From: Amphibalanus amphitrite | Taxonomy: Eukaryota > Arthropoda > Thecostraca > Balanomorpha > Balanidae | DNA: 64,000 nucleotides | Reading direction: 5' to 3' | Assembly: GCF_019059575.1 (NCBI RefSeq) | Contig: NW_024882713.1 | Coordinates: 62,001 to 126,000 of the forward strand | Part shown: piece after piece, positions 33,649-44,489 of the stretch | Position numbering within the stretch: position 1 is the first letter of the stretch | How the letters are laid out: each line of letters opens with the position of its first letter | The notes under the pieces: generated by a model | What the model was told of the DNA's origin: nothing | Databases searched by the model: none | What the model saw: only the letters and a program-made list of their open reading frames with translations | Made by a program: the position numbers and the translations under genes

Positions 33649-35813
33649 GGCGCCCCGTGCTAATGGCGCAAAGCACGGGCGCCCCTCCTGCCGCGCCACT
33701 ACTCTTCGTGAGGGACACGGAGACGGACCGGCAATTTCTAGTCGACACCGGGGCGCAGGTCAGCGTGCTGCCTCGCCGCTGCCTGCCCAACGGGTCTACG
33801 CTGACCCCTGCTCCTGTCGGCCAGCAGCTCGTCGCGGCAAACGGCTCACCGATCGCGGTGCACGGCACCTGCCTGCTGGACGTCACCTTGAGTCAGCAGC
33901 ACCGCCTGAAACATCGATTCTTCGTCACTGACGTCACCACACCCATCTTGGGCACCGACTTCCTGGCCGCACATCACCTCGTCGTGGACGTTGCCAACCA
34001 GCGTCTCCTGCGGAACGGCACCGTCTGCGCCAGCGCCGAGCGGTCAAGGCTGTGCTCCATCGGAGTGCGTCTCGTCCGGGAGCAGGCTGCTGCTCGCTTC
34101 GCAGCTGTCCTCGCCCGGTACCCGGATGTGACCTCACCAAAACCTGGACCAACACCGGTGAAGCACAACGTGACGCACCACATCGTCACCAAGGGTCCAC
34201 CGGTGTACCAGCGGCCACGACGCCTCCCGCCGGAGCGCCTTCAAATCGCACGTGCTGAGTTCAACAAGATGCTCCAGCAAGGCATCATTCGACCGTCGAG
34301 CAGCAGCTGGACAACTCCACTCCACATGGTGCCAAAGAAGAGACCCGGCGAGTGGCGTCCTTGCGGCGACTACAGAGCGCTGAACGCCCGCACCGTACCA
34401 GACCGCTACCCGCTGCCGTACCTGCGGGACTTTTCAGCCGACCTGCATGGGTGCACCGTCTTCAGCACCATTGACTTGGTGAAGGCCTACCACCAGATCC
34501 CGGTGGAACCTGCCGACGTCCCCAAGACAGCCATCACGACACCGTTCGGCCTCTACGAATACGTTCGGATGCCGTTCGGCCTCAGAAACGCCGGACAGAC
34601 CTTCCAGCGTTTCATGGATGAGGTCCTCCGCGGCATACCGGGCTGCTTCGTCTACCTGGACGACATTCTGCTGGCCAGCCCGACTGCCGAACACCACCTG
34701 CAGCTCCTGGACCAAGTGCTTCAGCGCCTCAACACCTACGGCGTCGTCGTCAACAGGCACAAGTGCGTCCTGGGACAGGAGCAGGTGGTGTTCCTCGGCC
34801 ACTCGGTAGACGCCGACGGCGTCCGCCCGCTGCCTGGACGAGTCGAGGCCATCAAAGACTTCCCGGAACCGACCACTCAGTCCCAGCTACGGAGGTTCCT
34901 GGGGATGGTAGCCTACTACCACCGCTTCATCCCCCAGGCAGCCGAGCTCCTGCAGCCTCTGCACGCCTTAATCACCCACAAGGCAAAACGCTCGAGAGCG
35001 CCTGTCACGTGGACAGACTCGGCGCGGCAGCGTTTCAAGAACGTCAAGGACGCCCTGGCCACGGCGACACATCTCGCACACCAAGTCCCGGACGCGCCGC
35101 TCGCCCTCTTCGTCGACGCCTCGGACTGCGGAGTGGGCGCCGTCCTCCAACAGCACGTAGCTGGCGAATGGCAGCCGCTAAGCTTCTTCTCCAAGACGCT
35201 TCAACCTGCAGAGAAGAAGTACAGCACCTTCGGGCGCGAGCTGCTCGCTATCTACCTGGCCGTCCGGCACTTCAAGCACGCCATCGAAGGCCGGTCGGCA
35301 ATCGTCTTTACAGACCACCGCCCGCTGGTAACGGCCATCGGCTCCTCGTCCGACCGCTACTCGCCACGAGAGGTCCGCCACCTGGACTACATCGGCCAGT
35401 TCGTGTCTGACATCCGCCATGTGCCTGGCAAGGACAACGTGGTCGCCGACACGCTGTCACGCACGGTCTCGATGGTGGCCCAGCCGCGACCCCCGCTCGC
35501 CGACTTCACTGCCATCGCCAAGGCCCAGTCCGAAGACGGCTCGCTGGAAGACCTCGAGGCCTTAGACACCTCACTGCGCCTGCGCCACATTCCGGTCGGC
35601 GATGGACTCCGTCTGCTCTGCGACGAGTCCACCGGATCGCCTCGGCCGGTCCTCCCAGAGGCGCTGCGCCGGCCCTTCGCCAAGGCTCTGCACGACCTGT
35701 CGCACCCTGGCGTCGAGGCCACCGTCAAGCTCGTCTCTAAGCGGTTCGTCTGGCCCGGTATGGATCGCGACGTGCGCCGCTGGACCCGAACCTGCCTCGC
35801 CTGTCAGCGCTGC
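33570..35813 (+). CDS. Pol of the gypsy element, N-terminal part (PR-RT-RH-integrase zinc finger)
   Basis: The open frame starts in the gag overlap; no ATG needs to be used if made by frameshift. Domains in order: aspartic protease with [12 protein letters not shown] (about residues 57-68); reverse transcriptase with YPLP, STIDL-KAYHQI, and catalytic VYLDD (about 361-365); RNase H with LFVDASD, Glu in STFGRELLA and FTDHRPLV; then the integrase HHCC zinc finger (H...H at SHPGV region, CLACQRC). The frame is cut after the Cys codon at 35,811-35,813 by the poly-T end of a minus-strand LINE. Broken copy; described only. Confidence 0.92.
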
Positions 35814-35814
35814 A

Positions 35815-38495
35815 TTTTTTTTTTTTTTTTTTTTTTTTGAATTTTGCTCCCGACAGGCCGAGGCCCTGGTCGGGGTAGGGGGAAGTTACTAGCTGGCAAT
35901 TAGCCAGATCTTCCGTTTTACTTTACTTTAATGCCGGCTATGTTATTCCGGCCCAAGACAATATTAAGAACAAAGTTTACGTTAGCCCGGCTCATGTGAC
36001 GTCCGGTGGAAGCAAGTGCAAGGGAAAGCCAGAAAGGGTGCCAGAGTGGCAGCGCCGAGAGGGATTTTGAGTACTTACATTTCTTGCTGCTGAATCTTGA
36101 TGCTGATATGTGGTAGTGTTGTAATGTGTGATGTTGTTGTGTTGTGAGTTCCACCAGGAAAGTCCTAACTAGAAAAACCTGGTGCCTATCTTAGAGGGCA
36201 AAACCTGTGCGCTTTTGCCAAATTGCACAGGAAAAATCCCTTTGCTTTGATATTACGTTACGTTATATCGCTAATGTGTAAGTGTGTTTGTGGAGCTATG
36301 TGTCTCGAGTGGGCCTCAACCTTTAAGAGGGATCCCTGTCGAGAACCGCGAGAGGGATGGGCAGTTGCCGATTGCCGCCGCCGCCGCCGGAGGGACGCAA
36401 ACGCGCGCGCTCGCAAACATAGACGAAATCACGGCACAACAAGAACAATGGAAACAAAAACAATTACGATGAAACCACGAGAGAAACCAAGAGAAACCAA
36501 GAAAAACCAAGAGAAAATCATGTGTCCAAGGAGTTGGGGGAGGAGCCCACCGCCGCGTGCTAATGGTCCCCGCGGCGGCGGCTGGTGCCCGTAAGCTCGG
36601 GGCTCCTACAAAACCCCCACCAAGTGCTGACTGGTATGATTAGAGAACTGACGTTTCAGTGCTGACTCCAGTGACGTAACAATCCATTAAACGGGTCGTT
36701 GCGGACGGCATAGTGCCGACACCTCTTTCTCCAAGCAGATGGGGGGCAGAGGAGCCCGCCGCCGCGTGCCAATGGTCCCCGCGGCGGCGGCTGGTGCCCG
36801 TAAGCTCGGGGCTCCTTAATTGACATGGCCAGTATCCAGGAAATCAAAAAGATTGAGTCCCGCGCCCAGAACCGCTATCGACGGCTGGCCGACCACGGAA
36901 CTGAGCGCGAGACTGTGCTATATGGATCGGTCTAGCCTGGAATTCTTTAGGAAAGAGAAAAGCAAGTCGAGTAGATCCGGGTGAGAATCGCCGAGGAGAG
37001 TAGGAATTGAAAGTGCAAGTTGGTTGTGGGTGATATATTGGATTATAGGTTGCCTCTCTGCTTGATATTGGGGACAGTGGATCAAGAAGTGTTCAATTGT
37101 GTATCTTATGTTACAACGTTGGCAGATTGGAGGGGGGCCTTGATCAAAGATATATTCATGTGTCAATTTAGTATGTCCGATTCTAAGTCTGGCTATAATT
37201 ACTTCTTTAAGCCGGGTATTTTGATAAGCAGTCGACCAGTGTCCGATAATTGGTTTGATTGGGTGAAAGTAGTAATGTGGATTTACGTCCCATTCAAACT
37301 GGACATACTTTTTGTAGGACGTGTAAATGACATTAAGATAATCTGATACCGGACATGGGAGGGAGTTATTGGGGGGATCTCGGAGGCTGGCTTTGGCCGC
37401 TTTGTCCGCGCGCTCATTCCCCACAATATTCGCGTGACCGGGTATCCAGATTATCTTAATTTCTCTGTTTTGGTCGGTGATTCGATTAATTTGTCTTTTA
37501 ATGTCTCGCGTGATTGGGTGCGAATCATTATGGGCCGCTGCGATTGATTGCACTGCTGCCTTGGAATCAGTACAAATCATTAGTTGTCTATCAGGTTTGT
37601 TGATTACGTGTCGAAGCGCTGCACTGATTGCGTAGAGTTCGGCCGAAAAGATGGAGTGGTTATCGGAGAGGCGGGTGGATTGTGCGAATCCTTTTATATA
37701 GAAGGCGGCTCCGGTCTTGTTGTCCGCCCGAGAGCCGTCTGTGTATATAAAAGTATGGTCTTTATGGTCGTTTTGGAATTCGAGGAAAAGTTGTTTCATT
37801 TCATCAGTGTTCATGTCTTTTTTGTTGTCATCGAAGAGGATGAGGGTTTGGATGGGGTGCCTAGTCCAGTACGGGCTCAGTGGAGGGTTATCTAGAACCT
37901 TTGGAGTTTCTATTTTATAGTCCCTAAGTATGTTTTTAAGGTGTCTTCTTATTGTTTGGTACTTGTATTCTCTATGTGTTATTATGTTATTTTCTGGTAG
38001 GTTACTGAGTATAGCGTATGGTATTGTATCTTTTCTTGCCATTACTTTCGTGTAATACCTTATAAGCTGGTATTCTCTTCTTCTTTCCAAAGGAGGAATG
38101 TTTGAATCAACACGGAGATTCGATGAAGGCGAAGTGCGGAGTGCGCCAGAAATAATGCGAAGAGCGGAATTCTGGATACTCTCGACCTTGTTACTGAGAG
38201 TAGTGGATATATTTGTTAGTAAAAAGGCATTATAATCCAAGATGGATCGAATCAGAGATGTATATAGAAGTGTCAGTGTTTTTCTGTCGGCGCCCCAGTG
38301 TGAACCAGAGATACATTTCATGATGTTGAGGCGCCGGGTGCACCTTCCTGTGATGTCTGCTATGTGTTGTGTGAAAGTGAGTCCCCTGTCCAGTGTGATG
38401 CCTAGATATTTAAAGGTATTTGTTTGCGGAATCTCAACCCGGCCCAAACGGAGCGGGCGTGGAGGTGTGGGGTGTCTGCGTTGTTTGGAAAAGGT
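35815..38495 (-). mobile_element. 5'-truncated Jockey-like LINE inside gypsy pol
   Basis: Minus-strand insertion with its poly-A tail appearing as T24 at 35,815-35,838. It carries the end of ORF2 (reverse transcriptase thumb, RNase H, CCHC) and a long 3' UTR. A 67-bp direct repeat occurs in the 3' UTR (36,541-36,607 and 36,750-36,816). The 5' boundary is approximate (38,490-38,496). No target site duplication is evident. Confidence 0.88.
36918..38494 (-). pseudogene. LINE ORF2 fragment (RT C-terminus, RNase H)
   Basis: Open from about 38,494 but lacking everything before the reverse-transcriptase thumb, so the endonuclease and the catalytic YADD are missing. Visible are the post-catalytic NTFKYLGITLD motif; an RNase H domain with FIYTDGS (first Asp), FSAELYAI (Glu), ICTDSKAA (Asp) and IPGHANIVGNERAD (His/Asp); and a terminal C-x2-C...H-x4-C knuckle in CQRCNIRYTIEHFLIHC. 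This architecture fits the Jockey superfamily. Truncated by incomplete reverse transcription. Confidence 0.88.
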
Positions 38496-39617
38496 ATCGG
38501 CCGGCACACCAAGTCTGACGTCGGCACCTTCCAGCCACCTCAGCAACGCTTCGACCACGTCCACGTGGACCTCGTCGGCCCGATGCCTCCGTCAAGAGGG
38601 CACTCGTACCTCCTGACGTGCGTCGACCGGTTCACTCGGTGGCCAGAAGCCATCCCTCTGCCGGACATCCGCACCACCACGGTCGCCCGCGCCTTCCTCG
38701 AGCACTGGGTCGCCCGATTCGGCGTTCCGTCCATCATCACGACGGACCGAGGCGCCCAGTTCGAGTCGGCCCTCTGGTCGGAGCTACAGCGATTCCTGGG
38801 CTGCCAGCGAACTCGGACGACGTCCTACCACCCGGCCTGCAACGGTATGGTGGAACGCCTGCATCGCCAGCTGAAGGCCAGCCTCCGTGCACACCAGGCT
38901 ACGTCATGGACGGACGTGCTGCCGCTGGTGCTCCTGGGCATACGCTCCACCATCAAGGCGGACCTGCAGGCGACGTCAGCCGAGCTGGTGTACGGCTCCT
39001 CACTGCGGCTTCCCGGCGAGTTCTTCACCAGCAGCCAAGCCTCACCAGCATCACCGGCCGGTTTCGTACAAGACCTGAAGCGCGCCATGTCTCAGGTGCG
39101 GCCGACACTCCCACGTCCGGTCCAGCGCGCCACGTACGTCCCGACGGCACTCCAGACGGCGACACACGTCTTCGTGCGCAGGGACTGTCACCGCTACCCG
39201 CTGGACGCTCCATACGACGGACCGTTCCCGGTTACCGAAAGGACCACCAAAACCATCACCATCGACCGTCGACAGAAAAAGGAGGTCATCAGCATCGACC
39301 GGTGTAAGGCCGCCTTCCTGGAGACACCAGACGAATCCGGTCATCGACAGTCTGACCTGCCGACTGTGCAGCCGCACGGTACTCAGTCCAGCGGCCCGCC
39401 GGCCGCGCCACCGCTCAGCAATGAGCCCAGCGGCCCGGAGCTTCTGATCTACGGTGACGCACCAACTCGCCCTGCAGCCGTCGCTCGGGCTGACGCTGCA
39501 CCATTGCAGCCTCAGCCGATACTACGGACGACCCGCTCCGGCCGCGTCGTACGACCTCCGGTGAGATATCGCCATGTCACTTTTGTCCGCGACATGTCTG
39601 GCGAGGGGGTACTGTAG
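38496..39617 (+). CDS. Pol of the gypsy element, C-terminal part (integrase core)
   Basis: The reading resumes at IGRHTKSDVGTF after the LINE. The integrase DDE core is visible: DLVGPMP (first Asp), TTDRGAQFE (second Asp), and Glu in NGMVERLHRQLK about 35 residues on. A C-terminal chromatin/DNA-binding region and Pro-rich tail follow. The TAG stop at 39,615-39,617 lies inside the first bases of the second LTR. Separated from the upstream part by about 2.7 kb of LINE. Confidence 0.9.
   Translation: MGRHTKSDVGTFQPPQQRFDHVHVDLVGPMPPSRGHSYLLTCVDRFTRWPEAIPLPDIRTTTVARAFLEHWVARFGVPSIITTDRGAQFESALWSELQRFLGCQRTRTTSYHPACNGMVERLHRQLKASLRAHQATSWTDVLPLVLLGIRSTIKADLQATSAELVYGSSLRLPGEFFTSSQASPASPAGFVQDLKRAMSQVRPTLPRPVQRATYVPTALQTATHVFVRRDCHRYPLDAPYDGPFPVTERTTKTITIDRRQKKEVISIDRCKAAFLETPDESGHRQSDLPTVQPHGTQSSGPPAAPPLSNEPSGPELLIYGDAPTRPAAVARADAAPLQPQPILRTTRSGRVVRPPVRYRHVTFVRDMSGEGVL
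39600..39612 (+). other. Polypurine tract of the gypsy element
   Basis: GGCGAGGGGGTAC directly before the second LTR; expected plus-strand primer site by position and composition. Confidence 0.65.
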
Positions 39618-39881
39618 GGATCATCTATGCGATTTGTCATTTCATATTGTCATTTTCATTTATATTGTCACCGCTTTATTAATCAATCTGTTACCTGTTG
39701 TCAATTGCGCGTCAAGTTTGTTTGCCATTTGTAAACCGGCCTGCCGCTGGCCTCAACCTTTCTAGTAACCGCTGTGCCATACGCTATGGAACGTGTCGTG
39801 CAAAGGTCACGGCGGCACCCCTGAGGCGGCCGCTGCCCGTACGTTTAGGAGCCCATTGTCGTGACGTCATGACTGTGAGCA

Positions 39882-42205
39882 TTTTTTTTTTTTTTTTTTT
39901 TTTTTTATTTTTTTTTTAATTTTGTCTTCCCGGCATGCCTAAGGCAACCGCCAGGGAAGGGGAAATTACTAAGGCTGGCAATGAGCCAGATCTTTCGTTT
40001 TACTTTACTTTACTGTCAGCTATTTAATTCTGACCCAAGCAAGAGAGAGAAGCAAACTTTACTTTAATTCGGCTCATGTGGCGTCCGATTAACAAGGCAA
40101 GGGTGTCCAGAAAGGGGTAGAATATTCATACTTGCTGCTGTAAATCTTGCTGCTGATGGTGTGAGGTGTTGCAATGTGTGATGTTTGTTGTGGGATGTAT
40201 TTACCAGGAAAAGTCCTAACTAGAAAAAACCTGGTGCCTAAGTCAAGGGGCAAAAACTGTCGAGTACAGTAAAAATCCCCGCAATAGTTACGTTACGTTA
40301 TATCTCTAATGTGGACAGTGAAAGTGTGATTGCGCAGGCTGTTCGCAGGGATCGGCCAAAATAAAAACCGGCCTACCGAGTGAGACAGCCAGCGGGTTAT
40401 GGCAGCCGGTGTGACCCGGGTGCCCCAGTCATGTCCCGCCCGTCTCAGGGGTACAACTTTGACTGGAATTTGGTGGCTCTGGAGGAGTAGCCGTGAGGCA
40501 TAGCTCGACTCCTAGGCAGCGATGTTGGTAGGGCTAGTGGTTACCCGTTGGAGGAATTCTCTGAAGGAAGATACGGCGTCCGTGGTGAGGGGGTCCGTCA
40601 AAATAGAAGCCAGCCACGGCTGCCCTGTACGCTTTGGATTCTGGGCGAAGGTCAAGGTCGTATAGTCGGATTTCATGGTCAAACCAGTAGAGGGTGGAGG
40701 GAGGGTAGGAAAGTCGCCTGCCGCTGGCGTACTCAAACTTCAGCGACCCGATGTCAGGTGGAGGGATCTCACCCCTGGGACGTCTCTTCGGGATCAGGTC
40801 TGGATCGGGATCGTCGGTGTCGTTTCGGGGGCTGTCAGGCTGGAAGCTCGCCGTGTAGCCTCGGGTGAACGGCCTGCTTCGAGAGCAGCCGAAGTCGTCG
40901 GGGTCCGTGGTTGGTGTCGGTGAGTCGGGGGTGTCAGTCTGGACTTCGGCAGAGACCAGTCGGGCGGGTCGAGTTTGAGAGGTCGAGTCGAAGGTGGTCA
41001 GTTTGGTCGTTTGGGTGCTGGCGTCGGTCGTCTGAGAGCTGGCTGTCTCGGTCTGGGTCTGAACAGGGACTGCGGTCGCCTTAGGGGCCATGACCTCACC
41101 ATCTGTCTGGACAGAGGCGTCTGTGCGAGCCGGAGGGGGCTGCATCGTTCGGTGCTGACTCTCAAGTGGAGGCCAAGCTGTGGAGTTGAGCGGCGGGGGT
41201 TGGAATGGCGCTCGCTCTCGAGTGTCTCGTTTGGTGGTTTTCCAGACGGGGCAGCTGTTTCGGTCCCATGCTGGGTGTGGACCAGAGCAGAGAGGGCACT
41301 TTGGGACCGAGGTACAGTCACCTGTGGGGTGGCTGTCCCTGGCAGAGCACTGCCCGCAGACTGTCTCTTTTCGTCGGCAAGAGCGCATGGAGTGGCCTAG
41401 CTTCCAGCACCTACGGCATTGCCTTGGCAGCTGGATCCAGGGTCGAACAGGGACGGAGAGGTACCCGCAGAGGAGCTTTCTTGGGAGATCGAGTCCTTTA
41501 AAGCGAAGTCGAATCAGGGGGTTTGGAGTTCGGTCCTTGGATTTGAGCCTCTGCACCTCGATAACACCCTGCGGGGCTAGTTCGGTGAGGAGCTCTTCGT
41601 CAGAGAGGTCGCTGAGGTCCGGACAGTGAATGAGACCCTGCGATGACATCAGGTTGGTTGCAAGAACAGCCGAAACAGGTTTTCCGAGCATGGTTTGGCA
41701 GGAGAGAAGGGCAGAGCTTTGGTCTTTGTTGAAGGTCGAGATGAGAATTTTGCCAGATCCGAGTTGTTTGGTTTTTTCGACTTCCGAGTCACAGATCGAG
41801 CGGATTTCCCTGATGATGGCGAACGGGTTCCCTCGCAGTGGAGTGCCATCAGGCCGGCTCATCAGGATGAGAGCGCGGCCTTCTGGTGGGTCAAGGTCGG
41901 GTGGGAGACGCGCCCCTGGAGGCGGTCCGGTCGAGTCCATGGCCATGATCGGGGTCTGTTACAGGCAAAGATAAATAGTCCGGTTCGTTATCACCGCTAG
42001 GTTTCCCCCGGACTGAGCAGTTATCCTAGATGACCTACCTACAGTCACATAGAGCAAAAAGAGCTGAAGGCTTACTCAAAGTTAGCGACCAAGGTCGTCC
42101 ATGGACGACCCTGGAGCTCAGTGAGGACACCGTGCGCTAACTGACGTGAAGCGTCGAACTGGTGCGTGAATATCGAAGAATCCAAGGTTTGCGCAGGAAG
42201 TCCTG
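39882..42205 (-). mobile_element. LINE-like element with ORF1 only, inside gypsy 3' LTR
   Basis: Poly-T at its plus-strand left end (39,882 onward) is the poly-A tail. It is flanked by a perfect 12-bp duplication TGACTGTGAGCA (39,870-39,881 and 42,206-42,217). It contains a 5' leader, one intact ORF1 and a 3' UTR whose last ~300 bp resemble those of the LINE at 35,815 (shared GCTGGCAAT, CCAGATCTTTCGTTTTACTT-type words). No ORF2 is present. Confidence 0.88.
40534..41946 (-). CDS. LINE ORF1 (Gag-like zinc-knuckle protein)
   Basis: 470 intact codons. N-terminal region (to about 170) without a named motif visible, probably RNA-recognition-like as in Jockey ORF1 (inference). Three zinc knuckles follow: C-x2-C-x4-H-x4-C at 177-190, C-x2-C-x5-H-x4-C at 197-211, and a CPLC...H...C at 217-232. 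The C-terminal half is Thr/Gln/Pro-rich and disordered-looking. Family role: nucleic-acid chaperone packaging the element RNA. The frame is intact although the element lacks its own reverse transcriptase. Confidence 0.85.
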   Translation of the reverse strand: MAMDSTGPPPGARLPPDLDPPEGRALILMSRPDGTPLRGNPFAIIREIRSICDSEVEKTKQLGSGKILISTFNKDQSSALLSCQTMLGKPVSAVLATNLMSSQGLIHCPDLSDLSDEELLTELAPQGVIEVQRLKSKDRTPNPLIRLRFKGLDLPRKLLCGYLSVPVRPWIQLPRQCRRCWKLGHSMRSCRRKETVCGQCSARDSHPTGDCTSVPKCPLCSGPHPAWDRNSCPVWKTTKRDTRERAPFQPPPLNSTAWPPLESQHRTMQPPPARTDASVQTDGEVMAPKATAVPVQTQTETASSQTTDASTQTTKLTTFDSTSQTRPARLVSAEVQTDTPDSPTPTTDPDDFGCSRSRPFTRGYTASFQPDSPRNDTDDPDPDLIPKRRPRGEIPPPDIGSLKFEYASGRRLSYPPSTLYWFDHEIRLYDLDLRPESKAYRAAVAGFYFDGPPHHGRRIFLQRIPPTGNH

Positions 42206-42915
42206 TGACTGTGAGCAAAGGTCGCGGTAGGGGCTCTCCCGGCAGCCGGACGGTGACTCATACGTTAAGCTTGTCTCTCGCCGCGCCTGCGGGCATATTG
42301 GTAGTACTAGGAACGGCCAGCATGTGACCGCGGTTTTCGGCGACATTGTCAATTCGTTTCTCGACTCTGCTGTTCGCTACAAGACAAATACACATAGAAA
42401 ACGGCTCGGGCATTTGGAGAAGAGCGGCTACTCTGAGGCGAGGGAAGAACACGGAGATTCACACAAACGACCTGACTAGGTTGCACCGGCCACAGTCGAC
42501 CGAGGTGGGCTTCCGCGCCCTTAAAGACGCCTCTGACTGGCCATTGCGCTGACACCCTGGTCGGACCACGGTCATTGATCGGACCCTGCCACTGGTTCGT
42601 GCTCAGGCTGCCTTAGCGGGTAGACCTGCTCGACCAGACGCCCCACTGGTGGGCGAGTGCTCGGTTCCGACTTTCACCGCCGGTCCAACAGCGTTCTGCT
42701 GGTTCCCGCCGATCCGGTTACGACACCGCAAGTGCCGTACCGACTCGGGCGTCCCAGGTGGGCGTAACGGTTACCACACCAGTTCGCGACCCCCAGGCTC
42801 TGTCAGCCGTCGTACGGCTCTCGGACGGACACTCTAATAGATCAGCCACAGATCAATAGGTTGTCACAGACCGTCCGTCCAGCCACGCGCTACCCACAGC
42901 GCAGTACGACACGGT

Positions 42916-44489
42916 CATGGGTGGTAAGAACTTTAGAGGGTTCTATCTCGAGAACGGTCAATATTTCCACCCTAGAGACCATGATTTTCGGAATCAGCGT
43001 GTTGAGAAGGCTCTGTGAGCCAAATTTCAGCTAAATCGGGATGGCCCGTTTCTCGCTGCGAGGGTTCTATCTCGAGAACGGTCAATATTTCCACATTAGA
43101 GACCATGATTTTCGGAATCAGCGTGCTGAGAAGGCTCTGTGAGCCAATTTTCAGCCAAATCGGGATGGCCCGGTCATGGATGGTAAGAACTTTAGAGGGT
43201 TCTATCTCGAGAACGGTCAATATTTCTACCCTAGAGACCATGATTTTCGGAATCAGCGTGCTGAGAAGGCTCTGTGAGCCAATTTTCAGCCAAATCGGGA
43301 TGGCCCGGTCATGGATGGTAAGAACTTTAGAGGGTTCTATCTCGAGAACGGTCAATATTTCCACCCTAGAGACCATGATTTTCGGAATCAGCGTGCTGAG
43401 AAGGCTCTGTGAGCCAAATTTCAGCCAAATCGGGATGGCCCGGTCATGGATGGTAAGAACTTTAGAGGGTTCTATCTCAAGAACGGTCAATATTTCCACC
43501 CTAGAGACCATGATTTTCGGAATCAGCGTGCTGAGAAGGCTCTGTGAGCCAATTTTCAGCCAAATCGGGATGGCCCGGTCATGGATGGTAAGAACTTTAG
43601 AGGGTTCTATCTCGAGAACGGTCAATATTTCCACCCTAGAGACCATGATTTTCGGAATCAGCGTGCTGAGAAGGCTCTGTGAGCCAATTTTCAGCCAAAT
43701 CGGGATGGCCCGGTCATGGATGGTAAGAACTTTAGAGGGTTCTATCTCGAGAACGGTCAATATTTCCACCCTAGAGACCATGATTTTCGGAATCAGCGTG
43801 CTGAGAAGGCTCTGTGAGCCAATTTTCAGCCAAATCGGGATGGCCCGGTCATGGGTGGTAAGAACTTTAGAGGGTTCTATCTCGAGAACGGTCAATATTT
43901 CCACCCTAGAGACCATGATTTTCGGAATCAGCGTGCTGAGAAGGCTCTGTGAGCCAATTTTCAGCCAAATCGGGATGGCCCGTTTCTCGCTGCTGGACTC
44001 GCTGCGAGGGTTCTATCTCGAGAACGGTCAATATTTCCACCCAAGAGACCATGATTTTCGGAATCAGCGTGCTGAGAAGGCTCTGTGAGCCAATTTTCAG
44101 CCAAAGCGGGATGGCCCGGTCATGGATGGTAAGAACTTTAGAGGGTTCTATCTCGAGAACGGTCAATATTTCCACCCTAGAGACCATGATTTTCGGAATC
44201 AGCGTGCTGAGAAGGCTCTGTGAGCCAATTTTCAGCCAAATCGGGATGGCCCGGTCATGGATGGTAAGAACTTTAGAGGGTTCTATCTCGAGAACGGTCA
44301 ATATTTCCACCCTAGAGACCATGATTTTCGGAATCAGCGTGCTGAGAAGGCTCTGTGAGCCAATTTTCAGCCAAATCGGGATGGCCCGGTCATGGATGGT
44401 AAGAACTTTAGAGGGTTCTATCTCGAGAACGGTCAATATTTCCACCCTAGAGACCATGATTTTCGGAATCAGCGTGCTGAGAAGGCTCT
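42916..44489. repeat. 135-bp satellite, right arm, right of gypsy
   Basis: Continuation of the array after the gypsy insertion, about twelve monomers in the same orientation as the left flank. It matches 25,441 onward at a constant shift of 17,475, including the rare CCACATTAGAGACC variant. Confidence 0.95.

Larger units (their letters stand above)
31717..42911 (+). mobile_element. Ty3/gypsy LTR retrotransposon, CsRn1-type, disrupted by two LINEs
   Basis: The element runs from TGTAGGG to TACGACA and is flanked by a 4-bp duplication CGGT (31,713-31,716 and 42,912-42,915). Order: LTR, tRNA-Trp primer site, gag, pol (protease, reverse transcriptase, RNase H, integrase), polypurine tract, LTR. 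The tRNA-Trp primer, a C-x3-H-x9-C-x3-C motif in Gag and integrase downstream of RNase H are known marks of the CsRn1 clade. Both LTRs are 963 bp once the nested LINE is removed. A LINE splits pol and another splits the second LTR, so this copy is not autonomous. Confidence 0.93.
39613..42911 (+). repeat. 3' LTR of the gypsy element, interrupted by a LINE
   Basis: LTR parts 39,613-39,881 and 42,218-42,911 (or with the second duplicate 42,206-42,217). The span of 3,299 bp minus the LINE (2,324) and one 12-bp duplication gives 963, equal to the first LTR. Confidence 0.92.

Noticed and set aside
40548..41400. Plus-strand open frames in the LINE
   Set aside because: Antisense of the intact ORF1 on the minus strand with its three zinc knuckles.
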